Shown here piece by piece: positions 7,771-16,888 of a stretch of 64,000 nucleotides of DNA. The notes under the pieces were generated by a model, which ran no database searches, was not told the origin of the DNA, and worked only from the letters and a program-made list of their open reading frames with translations. Source of the DNA: an uncultured Methanobrevibacter sp. (lineage in GTDB: Archaea > Methanobacteriota > Methanobacteria > Methanobacteriales > Methanobacteriaceae); NCBI GenBank assembly GCA_900319985.1, contig ONQL01000002.1:6666-70665 (forward strand), written 5' to 3'. The position numbers were made by a program, and so were the translations under genes. Position 1 is the first letter of the stretch. Each line of letters opens with the position of its first letter.

Positions 7771-9311
7771 TATAATTCCACTCCTTTTGTGAGAGGCACA
7801 TCACGAAGCCATTTAATATCACTTTTGTAGAGCATACGGATGTCTTCTACATCATACCTAATCATTGCAAGCCTTTCAATACCCATACCGAATGCCAATG
7901 CAGGTTGGTCAATGCCCAATGGTTTTAATACTTCAGGTCTGAACATTCCTGCACCCCCAAGCTCAATCCAACTGCCTTTTTCCTCAAGATAAATTTCAGA
8001 TTCAGTTGACAGATATGTGTATGGGAAATAAGCAGGTCTGAATCTTACTTCAAAACCGAGTTTCTTATAGAATTCTTTTAATGTACCTAAAAGATTCTGA
8101 TAACTGATATTGGGTCCGCAAACAAGACCTTCTACCTGATGGAATTCCGGCAAATGCTTATAGTCGAATGTTTCTCTTCTGAATACTCTTCCAACAGAAA
8201 ACATTTTTATCGGAGGTTCATGCTCAAACAAATGTTTTGTAGAGATTCCAGTAGTGTGAGTTCTTAAAACACTTTGGCGAGCAATATCCTCACTCCAATC
8301 ATATTTCCATCCAATGGAACCTGTATCCGCACCGGTTTCATGAGTTTCAGCTGTGCGTTTTACCAATTCATCATCAGGCAAATCACAGGTTAAAGGATTT
8401 TTAAGATAAAATGTGTCCTGCATTTCCCGGGCTGCGTGATCTTGTGGCTGGAAAAGTGAATCGAAATTCCAGAATGCAGATTCGACATATTCACCATTGT
8501 CTTCTATAAAGCCCATATTTAAGAATATTTCCCGGATTTCATCAATGATTTCCCTTAACGGATGTTTTTTACCTGCGAAAGCAACCGGAGCTTCTGCATT
8601 AATATCATAAGGACGATATTCTAAGTTTTTCCATTCTCCTTCTTTTAGTTGCTGGTGTGTTAATTGAGTAGCCTGTTCTTTGATTGTAAAACCTTCTTTC
8701 AATATAGCTTCACCTTTTGGTAAGAGTTTAAAAGAATGTGAGGTTTTCTTTTTAACATTTAAAATATTTTTCCTACCAGTTAATTTTTTAAAACCATCCA
8801 TTAAATCATCAGTGAAAAGTTTAACTCCGTCAACATTAGTTTTAAGATAATCTAAAACCTTTTCATCAACTCCTGCCTTATCGGCGAAATCCTTACCCCT
8901 TTCAGTAATATTGATTACGCCTTTATCTATTTGAGCCCAATTTTTTTGGCGAAGCCATCCAAGAGCAATGCCTGTTTCTTTTTTATCGATGCCCGCTTCG
9001 GAAGCCAAATCCTTCATGTGAATTTCATTTTTCTCAGCCAGGACATCCAAAATTCTTCTTTCGGGAAGACCTTTATTAGCATATTCAAGACCATCATCAG
9101 TTAGAGAATATGTTTTTTGGACTTCTTTATCCACTTCAATAATATCTTTTGAAGCGAGTGAACCTGCTGCACTCATAACAGATTTAATATCCATGCCAGT
9201 ATTTTTAGCAATGTCTTCCGGAGTTGCTTCCGGTTCAGATTCAAGCTCTTTTAAAAGTTTCTTTTCGTAGATGTGTAATTCACTAATGGTTTTTTTAATA
9301 TCCTCACTCAT
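7770..9311 (-). CDS. pheS: Phenylalanyl-tRNA synthetase alpha subunit
   Basis: 513 residues, the archaeal/eukaryotic-length PheS. The first roughly 200 residues hold tandem winged-helix domains (for example EDIAKNTGMDIKSVMSAAGSL) that in this family contact tRNA-Phe. The class II catalytic core follows: motif 2 region HQVEGLVCGPNISYQNLLG with RRETFDYKHLPEFHQ before it, and motif 3 GMGIERLAM near the C-terminus. It charges tRNA-Phe as an alpha2-beta2 enzyme with PheT, whose gene is not in the window. It is transcribed with the ExoIII-type gene downstream. Confidence 0.97.
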   Translation of the reverse strand: MSEDIKKTISELHIYEKKLLKELESEPEATPEDIAKNTGMDIKSVMSAAGSLASKDIIEVDKEVQKTYSLTDDGLEYANKGLPERRILDVLAEKNEIHMKDLASEAGIDKKETGIALGWLRQKNWAQIDKGVINITERGKDFADKAGVDEKVLDYLKTNVDGVKLFTDDLMDGFKKLTGRKNILNVKKKTSHSFKLLPKGEAILKEGFTIKEQATQLTHQQLKEGEWKNLEYRPYDINAEAPVAFAGKKHPLREIIDEIREIFLNMGFIEDNGEYVESAFWNFDSLFQPQDHAAREMQDTFYLKNPLTCDLPDDELVKRTAETHETGADTGSIGWKYDWSEDIARQSVLRTHTTGISTKHLFEHEPPIKMFSVGRVFRRETFDYKHLPEFHQVEGLVCGPNISYQNLLGTLKEFYKKLGFEVRFRPAYFPYTYLSTESEIYLEEKGSWIELGGAGMFRPEVLKPLGIDQPALAFGMGIERLAMIRYDVEDIRMLYKSDIKWLRDVPLTKGVEL

Positions 9312-9417
9312 TTAAACACCATGATTTATAAATTAATAATATATAAATATATGTTTAAATTTACTTATAAAGATAATGATAAAACTAAAAAAAAGTAAAA
9401 TTTTTAAAAAAAAAAGA

Positions 9418-9645
9418 TTAAAAATTATCGTAGGAATAATAAGCCTCAAATGCAATGAGTAACCTATAGACAATTCCTATAACATAAGCAATCAATACTC
9501 TTCCGAAAACTGCGGAAAGAGCAATTAGCAATGCGATAAATATTACTAAAAATAGAATACCCCTACCGAAATGACCATTTAAAAATTGTCCAATACCAGG
9601 TATTAAAAAAGAACAAACCGCACGTATTATCCTACTTCCATCCAT
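9418..9645 (-). CDS. Small membrane protein (PGxGQxxxG type)
   Basis: About 75 residues from the ATG at 9645 (a TTG at 9657 is the alternative). Two hydrophobic helices surround the block PGIGQFLNGHFGRGILF, a signature shared with TM2-like and related small membrane proteins of unknown function. Single gene between pheS and the flavodoxin pseudogene. Confidence 0.6.
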   Translation of the reverse strand: MDGSRIIRAVCSFLIPGIGQFLNGHFGRGILFLVIFIALLIALSAVFGRVLIAYVIGIVYRLLIAFEAYYSYDNF

Positions 9646-9710
9646 TTTAATCAACAACTACAACAATCAATAATTAATAATATTATAAATTTATCATATT
9701 AAAAGTTTAT

Positions 9711-10368
9711 CTATCCTTCCACAGATAACCTATGACCCAACTCAAAAGCTTTTTTCAAATCTTTTGGAAACTGTGTTTTTTCACTTTCTTCTTTTAATTC
9801 AGGATCAAACATGTTGTTTACATAAGCTGAGTATTGCCTGAACTGCTTTGTATCATAAGCATATAATGATTCACATTCTCCAAAAATAGCTGTCAGATAT
9901 CCTCTCATAATGGCAAGCTGGTCTTCACCATTAAAGTAGTCCATTTCCTTTGGAACATTCATGGTGTAAATCATTGCAGTCTTTACTTCCTTTTTAATTT
10001 TGGATACCCTATTTCCATCTTCATCAATCAGATAGGTATCGGCTGCAAAAAGCAATCTTTCCAAAAACGCCTGGGCGTATGAAGAGATTGACCCATAATA
10101 GATTGGAGTTCCCAAAACTATTGCATCAGCGTCAAGGCAAGTTTTAAGAATTTCTTTTAAATCATCTCTCCAGAAACACAACGGATTTTCAAAATTCTTT
10201 TTTAAATGACATGCAAAACAGCTCATGCACCCTTTAAAATCATAACTGTACAAATCAATATATTCTACATCTGCTCCATTGTCCTTTACACCATCAACTA
10301 CACTTTTACACAATTTTGCAGTATTTTCCTCTTTTTCTTGGACTTGCATTAATAACTACCACATTCAT
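9711..10368 (-). pseudogene. Flavodoxin-family NAD(P)H-dependent oxidoreductase, frameshifted
   Basis: The frame 9711-10349 encodes about 212 residues of a flavodoxin-fold (COG0655-type, FMN-binding) protein with a GCMSCFACHLKK cysteine cluster, but it lacks the FMN phosphate-binding N-terminus. That N-terminus is present in another frame: from the ATG at 10368 it reads MNVVVINASPRKRG, and continues correctly into NTAKLCKSV if one A is removed from the AAAA run (plus-strand tttt at 10324-10327). So one extra base breaks the gene close to its start. Either a recent disabling mutation or a sequencing error. An intact paralogue lies at 10833-11564. The intact product would use FMN, with possible [4Fe-4S] or disulfide chemistry. 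Confidence 0.8.
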
Positions 10369-10403
10369 AGTGTACTTTATATTTTTCATAGTTATTAATC
10401 ATA

Positions 10404-10787
10404 TCAATATAACTTTTCAATAGTTTTACTTAATTCTTCCTTTATTATTTTTACACATTCTTCAGCTTCACTGTCTAATCTGAAAGGGTCTTTTGCAGAT
10501 ACTTCATATTCATCTAAAATTTCATTGACTGCGATTGTGTCAGCCACATCAATTCCCTTATTTTCCAGAATTTTGTTGACACACCCATTGGGACAGCCAT
10601 TAACAGCAACTATAGGATATTTTTTAAGCATTTCATTGTTTTTACCCCCAATATCCGCAGATGTTGAACCCATACAAATTGATATTGCATTTTCATTCTC
10701 TTTTCTGCAGTCACCAACCGCAACACGTGATACCAACCCGTTTGCACTCATCCCATTACATGGAGCTAAAGCAATTTTATCTGCCAT
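10404..10787 (-). CDS. DGC-domain putative zinc-binding protein
   Basis: 127 residues with the conserved cysteines of the DGC family (PF08859, putative zinc-binding): PCNGMSANG near residue 9, a DCRKE segment, an ICMGSTSADIGG segment and NGCPNGCV. The family is found in anaerobes and archaea, often beside redox genes; its biochemical role is not established. Here it stands between two flavodoxin-family genes in the same orientation, in keeping with a redox or metal-related role. Confidence 0.8.
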   Translation of the reverse strand: MADKIALAPCNGMSANGLVSRVAVGDCRKENENAISICMGSTSADIGGKNNEMLKKYPIVAVNGCPNGCVNKILENKGIDVADTIAVNEILDEYEVSAKDPFRLDSEAEECVKIIKEELSKTIEKLY

Positions 10788-10832
10788 ACAACCACCAGTT
10801 TCCTTTTCTAAATTTAAACGCAGTGCCTATTT

Positions 10833-11564
10833 TTATTTAATAACTCTTTTTAATATAAAAAACATTATTTTTGAAAATAATTTCTTAAAAATATTTAATT
10901 TGATTTCAGGTGCAAAATCCTCATTTATCAAATCTTTTTTAAACCAAAATTCCTTATCAACCTTAATCGGATTATTTGACAATACCATAGCTTTCCAAAC
11001 ATCAAAAAATACAATATCACCCAATTTTGGATTGTGCAATTTCTTGGATTCGACATCCTTTGCGAATTTTTTAGAAATCTCATCAATGTTTTTTATGTCT
11101 AGAGAATCCTTTCCTCCGCAGGCATAAGTAATCTTATAGACCTTGTTTACTCCCCAATGCCTTAATGTTTCATCAATATATTTTGCAACATCCTTTTGGC
11201 CAGCTCCGGCAGTGGATACTACAACCAATGCTTTTTTGGTGAAAAAGTCCGGCCGATGATACAAATAAGCAGTATGGTCAAAGAAATTCTTCAAAAGGGC
11301 AGTCACATTCATTGCATATACAGGACAAGCGATTATAATCCCATCAGCATCCCTAATTTTATCTATTATTGGCCTGATTTTATCACTGTGAGGACATTTA
11401 TCCTCACCTTCCACAATACAATTATAGCAACCACGGCATAATGGAATTTCCTCCTTCATCAAGTGGATTTCTTCAAAATCTCCTTTTAAATTATTTTTTG
11501 CCTGTTCAACCATTTTCCAAGTGTTTTTACGCCTTGGTGATCCATTAATAACGACATATCTCAT
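10833..11564 (-). CDS. Flavodoxin-family NAD(P)H-dependent oxidoreductase
   Basis: About 243 residues from the ATG at 11564, chosen because AAGGAG lies 8 nt upstream; a GTG at 11570 is too close to it. N-terminal FMN phosphate loop VVINGSPRRKNTWK, then the cysteine motif CRGCYNCIVEGEDKC and the ACPVYAMNVTALLKNFFDH flavin-contact block. The C-terminus is hydrophobic and basic (KLFSKIMFFILKRVIK) and may attach to the membrane. The start overlaps the end of the acetyltransferase gene upstream closely, so the GNAT and oxidoreductase genes form one unit behind tetR. Confidence 0.88.
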   Translation of the reverse strand: MRYVVINGSPRRKNTWKMVEQAKNNLKGDFEEIHLMKEEIPLCRGCYNCIVEGEDKCPHSDKIRPIIDKIRDADGIIIACPVYAMNVTALLKNFFDHTAYLYHRPDFFTKKALVVVSTAGAGQKDVAKYIDETLRHWGVNKVYKITYACGGKDSLDIKNIDEISKKFAKDVESKKLHNPKLGDIVFFDVWKAMVLSNNPIKVDKEFWFKKDLINEDFAPEIKLNIFKKLFSKIMFFILKRVIK

Positions 11565-11566
11565 AA

Positions 11567-12181
11567 TCACAGCTCCTTGAGTTGACCTTCCAAAACCAGT
11601 TTTTCCTTAAATTCAAATTGTCTGTCAAATTCATCCACATCACTTTCATCAACATCGAATACAGAAGGATTGTGGAATATTCCTTGCTTATTTTTTAAGT
11701 TACTTTCATCAAACACATTAATCATGAAAAATGGACATTCATCACCAGTATCGGTTCCATCCAAAAAGATATTATATTTTGATGCAAATTCAAAACCGAA
11801 CCTGCAATAATAGTTTTCATCTCCGATTACGCAAACAAACGGAATGTTTTCACCTTTTGCCAGGTAAAGTGTATATTCAATTAATTTTGAACCAAGACCC
11901 ATATTCTGATAATCCTTATCAATTGCAATCGGCCCCAAAACAACAGCATCCATTTTTTCATCCCCATATTCTATGAATCCCACAGAATAATTGATGTGAC
12001 CTCTTATTTTACCGTCACATTCAATAACATAAGCCAAATCATTAATAAAACTTTCATCGTTTCTTAAATGATGTACAATGTAATGTTCAAATGCTCCCGG
12101 ACGATACACATTCCAAAAGGAGTTTCTAACAAGATTTTCCACTTCCAAATAGTCATTTTCAGTTTCAAGCCTAATTTTCAC
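11567..12181 (-). CDS. GNAT family N-acetyltransferase (YhbS-like)
   Basis: 204 residues. The GNAT acetyl-CoA binding motif A is seen as AIDKDYQNMGLGSKLIEYTL, after a beta-strand VVLGPIAI; the arrangement EYxxxVNxxVGDENYYCRFGF (here CVIGDENYYCRFGFE) is typical for the COG3153 YhbS-type acetyltransferases. The substrate is unknown. It begins 5 nt after the tetR stop and is followed by the oxidoreductase gene, so the three probably form an operon controlled by the operators before tetR. Confidence 0.87.
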   Translation of the reverse strand: MKIRLETENDYLEVENLVRNSFWNVYRPGAFEHYIVHHLRNDESFINDLAYVIECDGKIRGHINYSVGFIEYGDEKMDAVVLGPIAIDKDYQNMGLGSKLIEYTLYLAKGENIPFVCVIGDENYYCRFGFEFASKYNIFLDGTDTGDECPFFMINVFDESNLKNKQGIFHNPSVFDVDESDVDEFDRQFEFKEKLVLEGQLKEL

Positions 12182-12185
12182 AGCA

Positions 12186-12800
12186 TTACCTCCTTACAGA
12201 ACCATATAATAATTTAATGTGTCTTTCAGACTTTTCACACAGTTCATTGACGAATTTCTCATCATCTTCAGGATAATTGATAATGTAATGCTCATACAAA
12301 AGAAATAGACCATATTTATAAAAAGATTCAGACAGTTGTCTTGAATCAGCATCATCCCGTATTACCTTTTTAAACTTCATCAAATCGAATAAATCAATCC
12401 AACCATTAATCGCATCATCAATTATGCTTTTTTTGAGAAATTCTTTAATCTTTTCATTGTGATATGATTCAATCAAAATTATCCTTGTGATTTTGGACAT
12501 CTTTTCATCCATTAGCTGTGTTGCAAATGCGTTAAGGCCGGCATGGTAAAAATAATCAAAGCCAACATCCAGATTTGCGCTTGCATCCTCCAGGGGAATG
12601 TCTTCGGACAGCATCTTTTCAATATAAAAATTCAAAATAGAATCCAGAATAGATTCCTTACTTTTATAATGATTATAAATTGAGCTTTCCTTTATTCCAA
12701 CTTCACCGGCAATTTGGCGAATTGAAACACCATCATATCCAAATTCCGAGAACAGATCAACTGAAACATCAAATATCTTATCTCTATTGTTAACCTTCAT
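12186..12800 (-). CDS. TetR/AcrR family transcriptional regulator
   Basis: 204 residues. The N-terminal TetR helix-turn-helix reads SIRQIAGEVGIKESSIYNHYKSKESIL at about residues 27-53; the rest is an all-helical ligand-binding/dimer domain. The ATG at 12800 is used rather than the TTG at 12803. Two near-identical palindromes sit directly upstream on either side of a TATA-like element, which strongly suggests autorepression. Downstream GNAT and flavodoxin-type genes are the obvious co-regulated targets. The inducer cannot be read from sequence. Confidence 0.92.
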   Translation of the reverse strand: MKVNNRDKIFDVSVDLFSEFGYDGVSIRQIAGEVGIKESSIYNHYKSKESILDSILNFYIEKMLSEDIPLEDASANLDVGFDYFYHAGLNAFATQLMDEKMSKITRIILIESYHNEKIKEFLKKSIIDDAINGWIDLFDLMKFKKVIRDDADSRQLSESFYKYGLFLLYEHYIINYPEDDEKFVNELCEKSERHIKLLYGSVRR

Positions 12801-12802
12801 CA

Positions 12803-12818
12803 ACTAACAGTTGTTAGT
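12803..12818. promoter_or_regulatory. TetR operator, proximal palindrome
   Basis: ACTAACAGTTGTTAGT: six-base inverted arms ACTAAC/GTTAGT around a four-base centre. It lies immediately before the tetR start codon. The centre is 29 bp from that of the distal copy. Confidence 0.75.
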
Positions 12819-12820
12819 CA

Positions 12821-12831
12821 TACCATATAAA
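12821..12831 (-). promoter_or_regulatory. TATA-like promoter element of the tetR unit
   Basis: On the minus strand the stretch between the two palindromes reads TTTTATATGGT, a reasonable archaeal TATA box. Binding of TetR on both sides would block TBP/TFB access. Confidence 0.5.
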
Positions 12832-12847
12832 ACTAACGATTGTTAGT
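12832..12847. promoter_or_regulatory. TetR operator, distal palindrome
   Basis: ACTAACGATTGTTAGT: the same six-base arms as the proximal site with a different centre. The pair brackets the TATA-like element. Confidence 0.75.
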
Positions 12848-12868
12848 CTAAAAAAACAAGAAAAAAAA

Positions 12869-13747
12869 TTATTCGAAATGGGATTTCAAATAACTTACAA
12901 AAATTGAAGCTGCAGTCAAATCTGCAGTAGTTCCAGGATTATACTTATTTTTAAATAAATAGTCATCAAATTCAGCTACCCTATCAATAAAATCATCTGA
13001 ATCCCTCATTTTAAGCAAATCCCTTGTCATCAATGATATTTTAAGCGCCTCTTCATCACCATATTTTCTTGAAATCAGAGTATCCGGAACATGAGAAAGT
13101 ATTGTTAAAAATGTCAAAAGACAAGCCTCATTTTGGGTCATTCCTTCTTTAAGCTCATAATAGGTAGGATATCCTATTTCAAAAACAGCAGGCATGTCTG
13201 AAGTCATTTCACGTGCAAGCATATCCCAAGGAGCTGAAATTTTCAATACGTCATACATTGTCTGATTGTTTTGTCTGAGCTCATTTTTAGCGTTGTCGCT
13301 TGCAACGTCATATTCGTCCTGGTCTCCCATTCCACCGGCATCGGCAATATTTATTGCATCATATAAATCACAGGCATCATCAACAGAAGTATTTGCCATC
13401 AGCAATTTAATGTTTTTACGGATTTCATCAAATGAATCACTTATGGCAGCCGCAACGGCAATCGGTGTTGTCATCATGACGATTCCCAAATTGGTATTGT
13501 TTTTAATCCATCTGTCGGTTTCGCCAACAGCCTGCAGAATATATTTGCCTAATTTAGGGTTTTCAATGTCAACGTCAGTACATGCTTCACGAATAGTATC
13601 CCCGATTACAATTCCGCTAATTAAAAAATCTTCAAAAACCATGTCATCATAATCACGTGTACGATGAACGTTCCCAGGCTTAGGACATCCGCTAACTTCA
13701 AGTACAGAAGCTATTTGGGCAATTTTAGCAATTTCATTAGGATTCAT
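12869..13747 (-). CDS. CitG-like triphosphoribosyl-dephospho-CoA synthase family protein
   Basis: 292 residues of the CitG/MdcB family (PF01874). Family landmarks: EVSGCPKPGNVHRTRDYDDM near the N-terminus, NTNLGIVMM, and the C-terminal NPGTTADLTAASIFV. In bacteria CitG makes the prosthetic group precursor of citrate lyase from ATP and dephospho-CoA; no citrate lyase or malonate decarboxylase genes are seen here, and archaeal members may act on a different nucleotide substrate. It overlaps the hemB stop by 4 nt (ATGA), so it is translated from the hemB message. Confidence 0.85.
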   Translation of the reverse strand: MNPNEIAKIAQIASVLEVSGCPKPGNVHRTRDYDDMVFEDFLISGIVIGDTIREACTDVDIENPKLGKYILQAVGETDRWIKNNTNLGIVMMTTPIAVAAAISDSFDEIRKNIKLLMANTSVDDACDLYDAINIADAGGMGDQDEYDVASDNAKNELRQNNQTMYDVLKISAPWDMLAREMTSDMPAVFEIGYPTYYELKEGMTQNEACLLTFLTILSHVPDTLISRKYGDEEALKISLMTRDLLKMRDSDDFIDRVAEFDDYLFKNKYNPGTTADLTAASIFVSYLKSHFE

Positions 13748-14748
13748 TCTATCACATCATTCAAAAGCAGATACGGTGCAAAGTTAGTGATTATCAAGTC
13801 CGCTCCAGCCCTTTTTATAGACAGCAATGATTCGGTGATTGCACGTTCTGTTAAAAATCCCTTTTCGATAGCAGCCATAAGCATTGCATATTCTCCACTT
13901 ACGTTATAGGCAACCAACGGAAGCATGAATTCGTCTCTAACCATGCGAACAACATCAAGATATGGAAGTGCTGGCTTAACCATCAAAAAGTCACATCCCT
14001 CAATTACGTCAAGCTCGCATTCCCTAATCGCCTCAACGGCATTGGCCGGATCCATCTGGTATGATTTCCTATCCCCCGCATGAGGTGAGGAGCAGGCCGC
14101 TACACGGAACGGTTCATAAAATGCAGATGCATACTTGGCTGAATAGGACATGATCATAACATTAGTGTAACCTTCATCATCCAAAGCCTGTCTGATTGCG
14201 CCAACCCTTCCATCCATCATATCTGAAGGTGCAACAATGTCAGCTCCTGCTTCCGCATGGGAAAGCGCCACTTTGGCAATGTAAGGTAAAGTTTCATCAT
14301 TTAAAATTTCAATTCCATCATCAGTGTCATCATTTTCGACAATCATGCCGCAATGGCCATGAGAAGTGTATTGGCATAAGCACACATCAGTTATGACAAC
14401 AAGATTTGTTTCCTTTTTTAGTCTTCTTACAGCTTTTTGAACAATTCCTGTTGCTGAATAGTCAGGAGAGGCAATTTCATCCTTACTTTCTTCTTTTGGT
14501 ATTCCAAATACAATAATTGATTTTAATCCTTTTGATTCCAATTGTTTTGCAAATTCAATACCACTGTCCAGGGAATATCTGAATTCACCCGGAAGAGAGG
14601 AAATTTCTTCCTTTTCATCACCCTGAAGCTCTTCCTTGAAATAAATCGGATAAATCAAATCATCCTTTTCAAGTTTTGTTTCACGAACGATGTTTCTTAT
14701 TTTAGCATTTTTTCTTAATCTTCTCATTCTTGTTGTCGGGAACTCCAT
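13744..14748 (-). CDS. hemB: Porphobilinogen synthase (delta-aminolevulinic acid dehydratase)
   Basis: 334 residues from the ATG at 14748, with a GTGAT stretch serving as ribosome binding site (the GTG at 14757 is the alternative start). HemB joins two 5-aminolevulinate molecules to porphobilinogen, needed in methanogens for cofactor F430, cobamides and siroheme. Seen: zinc-type cysteine cluster in DVCLCQYTSHGHCG, the Lys of SYSAKYASAFYEPFR, and the Schiff-base Lys in FLMVKPALPYLD. Operon with the CitG-like gene. Confidence 0.97.
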   Translation of the reverse strand: MEFPTTRMRRLRKNAKIRNIVRETKLEKDDLIYPIYFKEELQGDEKEEISSLPGEFRYSLDSGIEFAKQLESKGLKSIIVFGIPKEESKDEIASPDYSATGIVQKAVRRLKKETNLVVITDVCLCQYTSHGHCGMIVENDDTDDGIEILNDETLPYIAKVALSHAEAGADIVAPSDMMDGRVGAIRQALDDEGYTNVMIMSYSAKYASAFYEPFRVAACSSPHAGDRKSYQMDPANAVEAIRECELDVIEGCDFLMVKPALPYLDVVRMVRDEFMLPLVAYNVSGEYAMLMAAIEKGFLTERAITESLLSIKRAGADLIITNFAPYLLLNDVIE

Positions 14749-14855
14749 AATAATCACTTATTTAATTATTTCAATTTAGAATTATTTAAAATTTTTACTA
14801 GATTTATATAATTTAAAAAATAAATAATCCAATAATTACTAAAAAGAGGCCAAAA

Positions 14856-15950
14856 ATGTCAAATTCAATTGGAGAAAAATTTCAAGTAACAAGTTTCGGG
14901 TCAAGTCATGGAAAAGCGCTTGGAGCACTAATTGACGGATGCCCTGCAAACTTAGAATTAACTGTAGAAGACATTCAAAAAGAACTTGATAAAAGAAAAC
15001 CAGGAACAAGCAGCGTTACAACACCTAGAAAAGAAGCAGACGAAGTCCAAATTTTATCCGGAATATTTGAAGGAAAAACCGACGGAACACCAATTGCCGG
15101 AGTGATATTCAATAAAAACCAGCACTCAAAGGATTATTCCATGTTTAAAAACACACCACGCCCATCACATGGCGATTTCGGGTGGATGACCAAATACGGA
15201 AACTATGACTATAACGGAGGAGGTCGTGGAAGCGGCAGAGTGACAATTGGTCATGTTATTGGTGGTGCAATAGCCAAAAAACTTTTAAAAACACAAGGCA
15301 TTGAAATCATTTCACACGTTACCCAAATTGGAAACATCAAAGCAGACCCTAAAGATTTCGATGAAATTAAAGAAAACGTTGAAAAAAATCCGGTTCGCTG
15401 CGGCGATTTAAAGGCTGCAAAGGAAATGGAAGAATTAATAGTTGCAAAAAAGCAAGAAGGAGACTCTGTTGGAGGGATTGTTGAAATAATAGCTACAGGA
15501 GTTCCGGCAGGATTGGGCGAACCTGTCTTTGAAAGACTGGACGGAGATCTGGCAAGAATTTTGATGAATATCGGTGCTGTAAAGGGAGTTGAAATCGGCC
15601 TTGGATTTGACGTTGCAAATCATACAGGCTCTGAGATAAACGACGAATATCAAATTGCAGACAATAAAATTACAACAAAAACAAATAACTCCGGAGGAAT
15701 CATCGGAGGAATGAGCAATGGCATGCCTATTGTTTCAAGAATAGCCATAAAGCCAACACCGTCCATTTCCAAATGCCAGGATTCAATCAATTTGGAAAAA
15801 ATGGAAAATGAAAAAATAGAAATTAAAGGAAGACATGATCCCTGCATCTGTCCTAGAGTGACAGTAGTTGGCGAATCAAGTACTGCGATTGTTTTAGCAG
15901 ACCATATGATTCGCTCAGGCTTTATTCATCCAAGCAATTTAGAAATTTAA
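14856..15950 (+). CDS. aroC: Chorismate synthase
   Basis: 364 residues. AroC converts 5-enolpyruvylshikimate-3-phosphate to chorismate with reduced FMN, the last common step for aromatic amino acids. Signatures: FGSSHGKALGALIDG at the N-terminus, the RPSHGDF block, GGGRGSGRVTIG and the GGIIGGMSNGMPI segment, followed by GRHDPCICPR. GAGG lies before the ATG. The stop overlaps the stop of the convergent MBL gene (3 nt). Divergent from hemB with about 107 bp between. Confidence 0.97.
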   Translation: MSNSIGEKFQVTSFGSSHGKALGALIDGCPANLELTVEDIQKELDKRKPGTSSVTTPRKEADEVQILSGIFEGKTDGTPIAGVIFNKNQHSKDYSMFKNTPRPSHGDFGWMTKYGNYDYNGGGRGSGRVTIGHVIGGAIAKKLLKTQGIEIISHVTQIGNIKADPKDFDEIKENVEKNPVRCGDLKAAKEMEELIVAKKQEGDSVGGIVEIIATGVPAGLGEPVFERLDGDLARILMNIGAVKGVEIGLGFDVANHTGSEINDEYQIADNKITTKTNNSGGIIGGMSNGMPIVSRIAIKPTPSISKCQDSINLEKMENEKIEIKGRHDPCICPRVTVVGESSTAIVLADHMIRSGFIHPSNLEI

Positions 15951-16876
15951 TTTTGTTTTCTTTTCAATATTGAAAGTTCATCAAACTCATTGTTTTTAAA
16001 TGCAGTTTGATATGAATTTTTTCTTTCGCTATTGTACAAGGCATGGCTTGTGCTGTGATTTTGAGATTCCACATCCTTAAGGGATATTAATCTGAATCTT
16101 TTTGGATTATTATAGTTAACATTGAATGACAATCCATCAAAAGCAGCAATTACCTTTATACCTGTTACTTTTGAAATCTTTTTAGCTTCAGTAACCGGAT
16201 TTGAAGAAATCATTTTAAGACCCAAATGAGTCATTACAGCCACTTTTGGTTGAACCTTATTGATTAAGTCAATGAAATTGCGGGAACACATGTGACCATA
16301 AATAGGTTTATTGCCTGGACGCAAAACACTTGCTATTAAAATATCCGCACCTTCATGATATTCAGGCAATTCATCAAAATAGCCAGTATCTGAAGTATAT
16401 GATAATTTAAAACCATTATAATCAATCTGGAAACCAACACCTGCAGGATCGCCGTGAACCGTTTTGGTTCCCTTAACTTTAATGCCATTAACTTCACTTA
16501 CTTCATCCGGTTTTAAAACTATCTTATCGGATTTTGACTGATGATAATCAGAAATACACGGACCCCATTTTTCAAAGCCCTTCAAAACACTGGTGCTTCC
16601 AAAAATAGTACCGTATCGTCTTGTCATCCCCCTGGTCATTGATTCTATGAGAATCTCAGCATCATTGTAATGGTCAGTGTGAGCATGTGAAACAAATACT
16701 CCACTTAAATTACGGGGATCAAAACCGAACTGGTAAGTTCTTATAAGAGCTCCAGGTCCAGGGTCAACATGATAATTTTTTCCGTTGAGATTATCAATTC
16801 TAAACCCTCCGGTCATTCTTCTTTGAGATATAGCGGAAAACCTTCCGCCACCACTACCTAAAAACGATAATTTCAT
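15947..16876 (-). CDS. MBL-fold metallohydrolase
   Basis: 309 residues with the metallo-beta-lactamase zinc motif VSHAHTDHYND (about residues 63-73), a later His in TVHGDP, Asp in SYTSDTGYF and His in VMTHLGLK. The start LSFLGSGGGRFSAISQRR and metal ligand order resemble RNase Z-like or phosphonate-type hydrolases of COG1234, but the substrate is not identifiable. The C-terminal 40 residues are polar and probably disordered. It sits 12 nt downstream of the connectase gene and is likely co-transcribed with it. Confidence 0.85.
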   Translation of the reverse strand: MKLSFLGSGGGRFSAISQRRMTGGFRIDNLNGKNYHVDPGPGALIRTYQFGFDPRNLSGVFVSHAHTDHYNDAEILIESMTRGMTRRYGTIFGSTSVLKGFEKWGPCISDYHQSKSDKIVLKPDEVSEVNGIKVKGTKTVHGDPAGVGFQIDYNGFKLSYTSDTGYFDELPEYHEGADILIASVLRPGNKPIYGHMCSRNFIDLINKVQPKVAVMTHLGLKMISSNPVTEAKKISKVTGIKVIAAFDGLSFNVNYNNPKRFRLISLKDVESQNHSTSHALYNSERKNSYQTAFKNNEFDELSILKRKQN

Positions 16877-16888
16877 TTAAATCCCCAA

